From positions 1-8,460 of the forward strand of contig JAQGGU010000099.1 in assembly GCA_028289265.1 (NCBI GenBank): DNA of 8,460 bases. The letters run 5' to 3'. The stretch comes from Candidatus Saccharimonadota bacterium. GTDB taxonomy: Bacteria; Patescibacteriota; Saccharimonadia; Saccharimonadales; UBA4665. How positions within the stretch are numbered: the stretch's first letter is position 1; each line of letters opens with the position of its first letter. The notes under the pieces were generated by a model. That model saw only the letters and a list, made by a program, of their open reading frames with translations. It was not told the origin of the DNA and ran no database searches. Both the position numbers and the translations under genes were made by a program. Of this stretch, positions 1-6,178 are shown in pieces.

Positions 1-10
1 CGCAGATCTC

Positions 11-39
11 TTGGCCTAGACTGTCAAAGCGGTTATACT
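11..39 (+). promoter_or_regulatory. Candidate sigma70-type promoter of the F1-like operon
   Basis: TTGGCC at 11-16 matches the -35 consensus at 4 of 6 positions. An exact 17-bp spacer separates it from TATACT at 34-39, which matches the -10 consensus at 5 of 6. Transcription would start near 46-50, at or just before the ATG at 50, giving a leaderless or nearly leaderless mRNA. This fits the absence of any Shine-Dalgarno sequence before that ATG. If real, the c-like gene is the first cistron. Upstream DNA is not visible, so read-through from an earlier gene cannot be excluded. Confidence 0.5.
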
Positions 40-49
40 TAAGCCTAAG

Positions 50-889
50 ATGCGTACATATTTTCGGCTTCTGATGGCGTCTAGCCTACTTTTGGTGCTA
101 TCGCTTTTCGCCGGTAGTGACGCCTTCGCTCAGGCTGTCACGCGCGCATACAAGGCTAGTACCCCATTGCAGCGTGGCATGATTGTGCGTCTCAATGATA
201 AAGACGCCAGTACGGTAGAAGCGGTAAAAGGCGAAGCTATTAATAAGATGGAGGGCGTCGTAGTCGCGGCTAACGATGCGCCGGTAACACTTTCTTCCGA
301 AGACCAGAGTTTCCAGCAGGTATTCGTAGCTACGACTGGCCGCTACAACGTGCTGGTGAGCAACCAGAACGGTGTTATTAAAAAGGATGATTACATTACG
401 ATTTCTTCGCTTGCCGGTGTAGGCATGAAGGCGGATGGTAAACAGCCACGTATTATCGGCAAGGCTATCGCTGGTTTCGATGGCAAGACGAATGTTAGCG
501 GACGGACTACAGTAAAGAATAGCGATAAAACAGATATACCCATAGCTCTAGGCTTAGTAGCAGTCGATGTTAACGTAGGCCACAACCCTATCGAGGAGAA
601 GGCAGACTCTATTGTACCGGGCCTCGAGGTGTTACAGCGCGCAGCTGGGGCTATCGCTGACAAACCAGTAACTCCGGCACAGATTTATCTGAGCCTTGCT
701 GCGCTTATTGTGGCCGCCATTATTGCCGGTAGTATTCTTTACGCCGGTGTCAGAACAAGTATGATCGCTATCGGGCGTAACCCATTAGCCAAAGGATCGG
801 TGATGCGGAACCTTCTCCAGGTAGTGGTTACCAGCATAATAATTTTAATTATAGGCGTAACTGCGGTATATTTAATATTAAAGCTTTAG
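50..889 (+). CDS. Secreted beta-domain protein with C-terminal ATP-synthase-c-like hairpin lacking the ion-binding carboxylate
   Basis: This 279-residue protein occupies the atpE position at the head of an F1 operon. Residues 1-27 form a signal peptide, with likely cleavage after AFA (25-27). Residues 30-190 are beta-rich; the stretch near 100-128 (NGVIKKDDYITISS and following GVGMKA) resembles G2-peptidase-like or fibre-type domains I know from CPR surface proteins. TM1 is about 211-234, followed by loop GRNPLAKG (242-249) and TM2 about 254-277. The hairpin aligns by eye with F-type c subunits: R243, P245, A247, G249 and L255-L256 fall where chloroplast c has RQPEAEG and the first TM2 leucines. 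The essential Asp/Glu lies 20 residues after the loop Arg in known c subunits; here that position is Ile263, and TM2 has no acidic residue. A signal peptide followed by this hairpin puts both ends outside and the loop inside, as in c. Canonical proton or sodium transport is therefore unlikely. It may be a membrane ring or anchor for F1. The c-like reading is inference; the function is unknown. Confidence 0.8.
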   Translation: MRTYFRLLMASSLLLVLSLFAGSDAFAQAVTRAYKASTPLQRGMIVRLNDKDASTVEAVKGEAINKMEGVVVAANDAPVTLSSEDQSFQQVFVATTGRYNVLVSNQNGVIKKDDYITISSLAGVGMKADGKQPRIIGKAIAGFDGKTNVSGRTTVKNSDKTDIPIALGLVAVDVNVGHNPIEEKADSIVPGLEVLQRAAGAIADKPVTPAQIYLSLAALIVAAIIAGSILYAGVRTSMIAIGRNPLAKGSVMRNLLQVVVTSIIILIIGVTAVYLILKL

Positions 890-938
890 CGCTTTATGAG
901 ATGCAAGTAGCTAGAATAAATATTGGTGGGAAATTAAA

Positions 939-1571
939 ATGAGTTCACTCACAACCTGGTGGTTTGTAGGTATCCTGGGCGTACTTCTCGCAGTGACGCT
1001 ATTACTTATTTTTGTAGCAATGCATAGCGGCTCCAAGCGAAAAGGCCACCGAAGCAAAGAATCACCTAAAGATGCCCAGACGCTTGTCGACCAGGAGGTG
1101 GAACATATCTTTAATGATGCCTTTCGTGAAGAGCTTCGCAACAGAGGCCGCTTGCACTTTGAAAAGATTATCGGTGAAAATGCCATGTTCCTGCAGCAGG
1201 ACCTTCGCTTGACGACCAGTCAGCTCAACGAGTACATGAAGACAGAGATTACCCGTAAGTTGAAAGAAGAGTTCACCAAGTACGAAGAGTCTATCATGGA
1301 CGCTAAGCAGTTGGCCGTAGATTCTATACAAAAGACTAATACAGCTATTGATGAGCAGCGCGCGATTCTGGGTACGCAGCTACAAGCCCAGGTGGCGGAA
1401 GAAAAGAAGTATCTTGTCGACAAGTTTGAGACCGATATGACCCGGGTAGTGAACCACTATATTCTAGAGTCCATCGGTAATCAGATCGACCTAAGCGACC
1501 AACTTGGCTATATCATTGGCGAGCTTGAAGCGAATAAAAAAGAAATTATCAAGGATATCAGTAATGGCTAA
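939..1571 (+). CDS. atpF: F-type ATPase subunit b-like peripheral stalk protein
   Basis: The 210-residue protein has one N-terminal membrane helix (about 6-28, beginning TWWFVGILGV). A basic stretch follows (SKRKGHRSK), then a long charged, heptad-like helical region to the C-terminus. That is the architecture of subunit b, which links the membrane sector to the top of F1 through delta. Canonical b proteins are about 155-175 residues, so this one is longer. Its C-terminal 45 residues (HYILESIGNQ onward) do not match the typical b end that I know. GGTGGG at 925-930 is a plausible ribosome site for the ATG at 939. Position before delta is the normal F-operon order. The identification rests on architecture and position, since b sequences are weakly conserved. 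With no visible subunit a, its membrane partner is unclear. Confidence 0.75.
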   Translation: MSSLTTWWFVGILGVLLAVTLLLIFVAMHSGSKRKGHRSKESPKDAQTLVDQEVEHIFNDAFREELRNRGRLHFEKIIGENAMFLQQDLRLTTSQLNEYMKTEITRKLKEEFTKYEESIMDAKQLAVDSIQKTNTAIDEQRAILGTQLQAQVAEEKKYLVDKFETDMTRVVNHYILESIGNQIDLSDQLGYIIGELEANKKEIIKDISNG

Positions 1572-2049
1572 AGCGATATTGACGTCGCTTATTACGTCGC
1601 CGAGTGACCTGAGACGGGCTCGCCGCGAGCTGGAGGCTTTGGACGAATTTTTGCACCAAGCCAGTCTTCGACAGGGTGGCAAGGGCGCTAAATTGCCTCC
1701 GACTTCACGCATGCTGGAGGATCTGGCGGCCGATAGTGACCTGAACTTGCTCAAGAAGACCGACAGGGACCGTCTCAGGAAATTCCTGACTCTTCTCATT
1801 GGGAAGGCACCAGTGATACACATGAGTTTCGCCAGCGAACCCTCAAGTAAATTCCTAGGCCAGCTAGTCGCATGGCTACGCGAAAACATCCATCCCCAGG
1901 TGGTTGTGAGCGTCGGTCTGCAGCCCTCTATTGCCGCGGGCTGTGTCGTGCGTACGGCAAACCGGCAGTTCGACCTTTCGCTTCGCCAGTCCCTGGACAA
2001 CCAGACGGCTGCATTTATTAAGAACCTTCGGGGAGAAACGCCCTCATGA
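1564..2049 (+). CDS. atpH: F-type ATPase subunit delta (OSCP-like)
   Basis: This 161-residue protein caps F1 and binds the C-terminus of b and the N-termini of alpha. I place the start at ATG 1564 (MAKAILTSLI), which overlaps the b stop by 8 nt and has AAGGA at 1550-1554. An in-frame ATG at 1504 would overlap b by 68 nt. The C-terminal half is delta-like: a helical segment is followed by VVVSVGLQPSIAAGCVVRT, which lines up with the family pattern of a Pro, a small-residue turn and VVR, and then an FDLSLRQSL ending that parallels the usual DGSvrxqL. The N-terminal helical bundle is short and divergent, and the usual delta is about 175-180 residues. Its last codons overlap the alpha start by 4 nt (ATGA), implying translational coupling. 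Confidence 0.78.
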   Translation: MAKAILTSLITSPSDLRRARRELEALDEFLHQASLRQGGKGAKLPPTSRMLEDLAADSDLNLLKKTDRDRLRKFLTLLIGKAPVIHMSFASEPSSKFLGQLVAWLRENIHPQVVVSVGLQPSIAAGCVVRTANRQFDLSLRQSLDNQTAAFIKNLRGETPS

Positions 2050-3524
2050 GTGATAACCGCCATTTTGATGCTTTTGTAAACAAGGGCAACCCTGTAGGCG
2101 AGGTAGTGGGCGTAGACCGCTTTTTGGTGCGGGTCAAAGGCCTGCAGCCAGTAACGATACATGCGCTTATCCTATTTGAAGATGGCAGCAAAGGCTTTAC
2201 GCACCAGATATGGCCCGATTACGTCGTGGTACTTCACCTGGGTGCTACACCGGTAACTGTTGGTACGATGGCCGTAGTGCAGCACACGGACCTGGTTTCG
2301 AAGGTAGGTAAAGATTTTGTTGGCCGGGTGGTCAGTGTCAACGGCGACCCACTGGATGGTAAGGGACCGATTAGTGCCGAAAGTGCCTGGCCAATTTTCA
2401 ATAGCGCACCTATGCTCTATGAGCGCGAACTACTCAATAAGCAGTTAGTGACCGGCGTGACCGTTATTGATGAAATGTTCCCAATTGTGCGCGGCCAGCG
2501 CATGGCTCTTATCGGCGATAGTAAATCGGGTAAGAGTGCTTTGGCGACACAGGTAGCCCTTAGTCAAAAGGATAGTGACGTGGTAGTCATCTACGTTCTT
2601 ATCGCTAAGCGCCGAAGTGATATTGATACTTTGCTGAGCAGACTTGAAGATAATAAGGCGATGCACAAAGCGATCGTGGTGGTTAGTACCATGTTCGAGT
2701 CGTTGGTGACGAGCTACTTGGCGCCATACGTAGCCTGTGCGATGGGTGAATACCTGTGGCAGAAGCTCGGCCAGGATGTGGTGATTATCTATGACGACCT
2801 TACCAGCCACGCCCAGATCTACCGTGAAATTTCACTCCTGTCCCAAGTCAGTCCTGGACGTGAATCATTCCCTGGTGATATGTTCTATGCCCACTCGAGC
2901 TTACTGGAGCGGGCCGGCAAGCTGAACCGCAACCATGCCACTATGACCTCGATCCCCGTCGTGCTTGCAAACAGCGGTGACATCACTGCATACATGCCTA
3001 CAAACATCATGTCCATCACCGACGGACAGTGGATCCTGGATATGAACATCTTCCGCGACACCATGCGCCCGGCAATCAATACCGGCCTTTCTGTTACCCG
3101 TGTCGGTGGTGTCGGCCAGAACCAACGCCAGCACAAATTGTTGGCTCAAGTGGTGAAGACGCTCAACGGCTACAACCAGGCGCAGCAATACGCCCACTTT
3201 GGTTCTGAGTTGTCAGCAGATGCTAAAAGAGACCTGGAGAAGGGCAAACATTTGTATGAAATGTACAACCAGTCTCCAAGCGATACATACACTATCACCG
3301 AGCAATGCTTGATGCTCGACATAGTGCTGAACCTGGCTGATGGACTGATTTTGGACGTCGCGAAGCTAAAGCAAAATGTCGGAGAGTCAGCGGCAAAAGT
3401 GAAAGAGGATAAAGACTTTGAAAAAGTCACCGCTGAGCTAATCAAGAAATGTTCCTCACCTGATAAGGGAGCAGCCGCGGCTGCAAAATCTGCGCCCGTT
3501 AAAGAAGAGGCCGCGAAGAAATGA
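2046..3524 (+). CDS. atpA: F1 ATPase subunit alpha
   Basis: At 492 residues this is the non-catalytic nucleotide-binding subunit of the alpha3beta3 hexamer. The N-terminal beta-barrel begins at residue 17 (VGEVVGVDRF), so the leading segment is about 10 residues shorter than in well-known alphas, where it contacts delta. The P-loop is GDSKSGKS (157-164), where the canonical form is GDRQTGKT. Walker B is VVIIYDD (245-251), and PGRESFPGDMFY (270-281) is a family signature. Ser323 in SITDGQ and the arginine finger Arg352 in SVTRVGG, which reaches the catalytic site in beta, are both present. The C-terminal helical domain ends in an Ala/Lys/Glu-rich tail (about 474-492) that looks disordered. Start and stop both lie in 4-nt ATGA overlaps with delta and gamma. 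The arginine finger and Ser323 support retained catalysis in the complex. Confidence 0.96.
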   Translation: MSDNRHFDAFVNKGNPVGEVVGVDRFLVRVKGLQPVTIHALILFEDGSKGFTHQIWPDYVVVLHLGATPVTVGTMAVVQHTDLVSKVGKDFVGRVVSVNGDPLDGKGPISAESAWPIFNSAPMLYERELLNKQLVTGVTVIDEMFPIVRGQRMALIGDSKSGKSALATQVALSQKDSDVVVIYVLIAKRRSDIDTLLSRLEDNKAMHKAIVVVSTMFESLVTSYLAPYVACAMGEYLWQKLGQDVVIIYDDLTSHAQIYREISLLSQVSPGRESFPGDMFYAHSSLLERAGKLNRNHATMTSIPVVLANSGDITAYMPTNIMSITDGQWILDMNIFRDTMRPAINTGLSVTRVGGVGQNQRQHKLLAQVVKTLNGYNQAQQYAHFGSELSADAKRDLEKGKHLYEMYNQSPSDTYTITEQCLMLDIVLNLADGLILDVAKLKQNVGESAAKVKEDKDFEKVTAELIKKCSSPDKGAAAAAKSAPVKEEAAKK

Positions 3525-4372
3525 AACGGCCACAGGAGATAGCGCTTGAAGAACTCAATATGTCGACTATTGTCGGACTTACGAGTGCCTTTGAATCTTT
3601 GGCGAGTATGAAGATATCTCAGACCAAAACCCAGGTCTTGCAGTCACAGGCTTTCTTTAATGAGTTGTGGCACATCTACTCGCAGCTTAGGGTCGATAGT
3701 TTGTTCCGATTTGGACGCGGTAAAAGCGATAATGTCGTCGATAAGACCCTTGTAATTGCCGTGACGGCTGAGGGAGGCTTTAGTGGTGACATCGACCAGC
3801 GCCTTATTTCGACAATGCTACAGGAGTATGATGCCAAGAAGCACGATATTATCATTATCGGCCACCATGGTGCTTTGCAGCTGTCACAGTTGCATGTGCA
3901 GTACCTGAAGTATTACAAGTTGCCAGAAAAAGATGACAATATTAATGTTCAGCCGTTAATCCAGATGATCAAACAGTATCAGTCGACGCTGGTGTACTAT
4001 CAGAGCTATGAGTCGCTTACGGTTCAGGAGATTAAGCGGATTGAGCTCAAGAGTGCAGTACAGACTGCCGGTAAGCAAGCCGGTAAAAATGACGAGATAA
4101 TTAGTGAACTAACCTATATATTCGAGCCGAGCTCGTTTGATGTTATTGCCCACCTCGAACGGTCGATGGTCGAGATTACACTAAGTCAGGTTATATTGGA
4201 CTCCAAATTGGCTCAGTATGCCAGCCGTTTCCGTGCCATGACGGCTGCTCGTGAGCGTTCGACCGAGTCGGTACAGGAGCTGCATATACTCTATAACCGT
4301 ACAAAGCGTAGTATTGCCGACGAGCGGCTGAAAGAGATATTGAACGGACACAGAGCAGGAGCGGCAACATGA
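3521..4372 (+). CDS. atpG: F1 ATPase subunit gamma (central rotor shaft)
   Basis: Gamma forms the rotating central stalk: its N- and C-terminal helices pair inside the alpha3beta3 ring and its globular part rests on epsilon and the c ring. At 283 residues the length is normal. The N-terminal helix has SAFESLASMK where the family has the ITkAMkMVAAsK motif, so it is divergent. The Rossmann-like middle has LVIAVTAEGGFSGDIDQRLI, matching the usual LITSDRGLCGGFN region. The C-terminal helix is well preserved: YASRFRAMTAARE and then YNRTKRSIADERLKEIL correspond to the canonical RMxAMxxA and YNxxRQaxIT.EL.EI pattern. The start lies in an ATGA overlap with alpha. A conserved shaft suggests that rotation is still the mechanism, so something in the membrane or on the cell surface should turn with it. 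Confidence 0.93.
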   Translation: MKRPQEIALEELNMSTIVGLTSAFESLASMKISQTKTQVLQSQAFFNELWHIYSQLRVDSLFRFGRGKSDNVVDKTLVIAVTAEGGFSGDIDQRLISTMLQEYDAKKHDIIIIGHHGALQLSQLHVQYLKYYKLPEKDDNINVQPLIQMIKQYQSTLVYYQSYESLTVQEIKRIELKSAVQTAGKQAGKNDEIISELTYIFEPSSFDVIAHLERSMVEITLSQVILDSKLAQYASRFRAMTAARERSTESVQELHILYNRTKRSIADERLKEILNGHRAGAAT

Positions 4373-4388
4373 GAAAGGTGAAAAAATA

Positions 4389-5699
4389 ATGGCTTCCAGA
4401 GGGGTTATTCGAGCGGTTAAGGGGTTGGTAGTTCACGTCGAGTTCGATGATGATTATCCGGCCTTGAATGAGCTGCTACTCGCCGGCGACGAAAAAAAGT
4501 CACCACTGCTCGTCGACAACGTCACGGGTAGCGGCATGGTGATTTGTTTAAACGTGCGCGCTGTAAATACCTTAGAGAAGAATATGGAAGTCGAGCGGAC
4601 TGGTAAGGGTATCGAGATCCCTGTAGGTCCCGAACTTATTGGACGCGTGGTCGACGCCATGGGCGCGCCGATTGACGGCCATCCGCCTGTAACCGGTAAA
4701 AACCTGAAATATCGGAACATTTTCGAAAACCCGGCGCGCAGTACTGCCATGAAAGTGAGTAAGCCAGAAATTCTGGAAACAGGCATTAAGGTGCTCGACT
4801 TCTTTGCACCGTTCGTCAAGGGGCGTAAGGTCGGTGTTATCGGTGGTGCCGGTGTTGGTAAGACGGTGCTTACTATGGAGATGATCAATAACGTGTCGCG
4901 TACTGGTGCTGGTATGGCATTCTTCGCCGGTATCGGTGAGCGCATCCGTGAGGGTCACGAATTGTACCAGACGCTTGGTGAGGCTGATCTTTTAAAGAAC
5001 ACCTGCATGTTCTTCGGACAGATGGACCAGAACCCGGTGCAACGCTCCCTAATTGCTTTGTCCGCCGTGACGCTGGCCGAATACTTCCGCGACGAGCATC
5101 ATAAAGACATCTTGTTCTTTGCCGACAACATGTACCGTTATATTCAGGCTAAGAATGAGGTCTCTACTATTCTTGACCAGATACCCGCGGAGGGTGGTTA
5201 TGAGCCGACCATTTTTTCTGACGTGAAGGTTCTACAGGACCGCCTGGCGTCCAACGAGAACGGATCCATTACGGCCGTCCAGACCATTTACGTTCCGGCG
5301 GACGACTTGAGCGATCCGGCCGTGCAGATGATCCAACACGAGCTCGACTCCATCATCGTCCTTTCGCGTAAAGTGGCAGAGCAGGGTATTCGTCCGGCTG
5401 TCGACCTCTTGAAGACTACATCATCGCTCCTGACACCTGAGATCGTCGGTGAGCGGCATTATCTTCTGAGTATCCAGGTCCAGGCGCTGCTACAGAAGTA
5501 TGAATCGCTGAAGGGCATCATTGCTATTATTGGTGAAAACGAACTGTCTCCTGAAGACCGCGCTGACTTTGCTAAAGCCAAGAAGCTTATCGAATACTTC
5601 ACGCAGAAGATGTTCGTGATGACGAAGATGAATGGTATTCCCGGCGAATTTGTTAAGAGGGAAGAAATGCTTACTAAAATTGAAGAGATGATTATTTAG
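4389..5699 (+). CDS. atpD: F1 ATPase catalytic subunit beta, with altered adenine pocket and short C-terminus
   Basis: The 436-residue catalytic subunit hydrolyses or makes ATP at the alpha/beta interface. Present are Walker A GGAGVGKT (152-159, Lys158), catalytic Glu184 and Arg185 in GIGERIREG, Walker B ILFFADN (241-247, Asp246) and Arg250 in DNMYRY. YVPADDLSDP (301-310) is the normal family loop. By-eye alignment shows departures. The adenine-stacking Tyr of GIYPAVD is Arg335 (GIRPAVD). The second aromatic, in the VFTG region, is Met414 (KMNG). The Arg of DSTSR is Ser346. DELSEED reads NELSPED (384-390). The protein ends about 25-30 residues early, lacking the usual LPEQAFYMVG segment. AAAGGTG at 4374-4380 precedes the start. 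These changes suggest a specialised ATPase rather than a housekeeping synthase, but catalytic competence looks intact. Confidence 0.95.
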   Translation: MASRGVIRAVKGLVVHVEFDDDYPALNELLLAGDEKKSPLLVDNVTGSGMVICLNVRAVNTLEKNMEVERTGKGIEIPVGPELIGRVVDAMGAPIDGHPPVTGKNLKYRNIFENPARSTAMKVSKPEILETGIKVLDFFAPFVKGRKVGVIGGAGVGKTVLTMEMINNVSRTGAGMAFFAGIGERIREGHELYQTLGEADLLKNTCMFFGQMDQNPVQRSLIALSAVTLAEYFRDEHHKDILFFADNMYRYIQAKNEVSTILDQIPAEGGYEPTIFSDVKVLQDRLASNENGSITAVQTIYVPADDLSDPAVQMIQHELDSIIVLSRKVAEQGIRPAVDLLKTTSSLLTPEIVGERHYLLSIQVQALLQKYESLKGIIAIIGENELSPEDRADFAKAKKLIEYFTQKMFVMTKMNGIPGEFVKREEMLTKIEEMII

Positions 5700-5724
5700 A
5701 GGGTCGTACTAGTAGGAAGACCAT

Positions 5725-6030
5725 ATGGCAGACGACAAAATTGTAACTGAAGATAAGAAAGACGGGAAAAAGGCCGAACGGCTACCTGATGTGGTACATA
5801 TCCGGGTATCCTCGCCTTTTAAGGTGTATTTTGATGAAGACGCGCTAAGTATCTCCGCGGAAAATGAAACGGGGCCGTTTGATATCTTGCCCCGGCATCA
5901 CAACTTTATAACACTGCTCAGTGCCTGCGAAATTGTGGTGCGCACCACGCAGGGCGACTTTCGCATACAAATCTCTGGCGGCATTATGCATGTCAAGGCC
6001 AACCAAATAGTCGTATTCCTAAACGTTTAA
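5725..6030 (+). CDS. atpC: F1 ATPase subunit epsilon, N-terminal beta-sandwich domain only
   Basis: Epsilon binds gamma at the foot of the rotor. This 101-residue protein has a Lys/Asp/Glu-rich N-terminal extension (1-21) followed by only the beta-sandwich domain. GPFDILPRHHNFITLL (50-65) matches the family GexGiLPgHaplltaL pattern, and GGIMHVKANQIVVFLN (85-100) matches the closing strands. Canonical epsilon is about 130-140 residues and continues into two C-terminal helices that can insert into F1 and inhibit ATP hydrolysis. Here the gene stops right after the last strand, so that brake is absent. AGGAAG at 5714-5719 is the ribosome site, and the gap from beta is 25 nt. It is the last gene of the operon. 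The missing helices fit an enzyme working in the hydrolysis direction, which is inference. Confidence 0.88.
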   Translation: MADDKIVTEDKKDGKKAERLPDVVHIRVSSPFKVYFDEDALSISAENETGPFDILPRHHNFITLLSACEIVVRTTQGDFRIQISGGIMHVKANQIVVFLNV

Positions 6031-6038
6031 AAATTCAG

Positions 6039-6086
6039 GTGCCATCTAAGCATTTTGATAGGCCAGGGTTCCCCGCCTATTGGCAT
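6039..6086. terminator. Nested hairpin between convergent genes, possible terminator
   Basis: An inner stem ATAGGC (6058-6063) pairs with GCCTAT (6075-6080), and the loop can form an extra GG/CC pair. An outer TGCCA (6040-6044) pairs with TGGCA (6081-6085). It sits 27 nt after epsilon and between two convergent genes, where termination is needed. No U-tract follows directly on the plus strand. On the minus strand the outer stem is followed within about 10 nt by TTTTT. So it is a structured element with weak terminator evidence. Confidence 0.3.
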
Positions 6087-6088
6087 CT

Positions 6089-6108
6089 TGAGCTAGAGAA
6101 TCAGCTCA
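6089..6108. terminator. Second small hairpin in the convergent gap
   Basis: TGAGCT (6089-6094) and AGCTCA (6103-6108) form a perfect 6-bp stem with an 8-nt loop. The sequence after it, TTAAAACTCATTT, is only weakly T-rich. It may assist termination of the F1 operon together with the hairpin just upstream. The rest of 6109-6178 shows nothing I recognise. Confidence 0.25.
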
Positions 6109-6178
6109 TTAAAACTCATTTCCAAAAGGTATTAGTAAGGGAACATTGAAAGGCAGGAGGCGTGTGAGTACGTCTACT

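Noticed and set aside
50..889. First gene as an ordinary atpE
   Set aside because: It is more than three times longer than a typical c subunit, has an exported domain, and lacks the essential carboxylate.
912..917. Internal promoter before b (TAGAAT)
   Set aside because: No acceptable -35 box lies 16-18 bp upstream.
1504..1563. Upstream in-frame ATG giving a 181-residue delta
   Set aside because: It would overlap the b gene by 68 nt and add a Lys-rich segment not expected for delta; ATG 1564 with its AAGGA site and 8-nt coupling overlap is better.
1491..2162. Long minus-strand open frame opposite delta
   Set aside because: It is antisense to a recognisable delta/alpha junction, and its translation has no family features; shadow frame.
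4454..4945. Minus-strand open frame opposite beta
   Set aside because: Low-complexity Ser/Thr/Pro product mirroring the conserved beta coding sequence; shadow frame.
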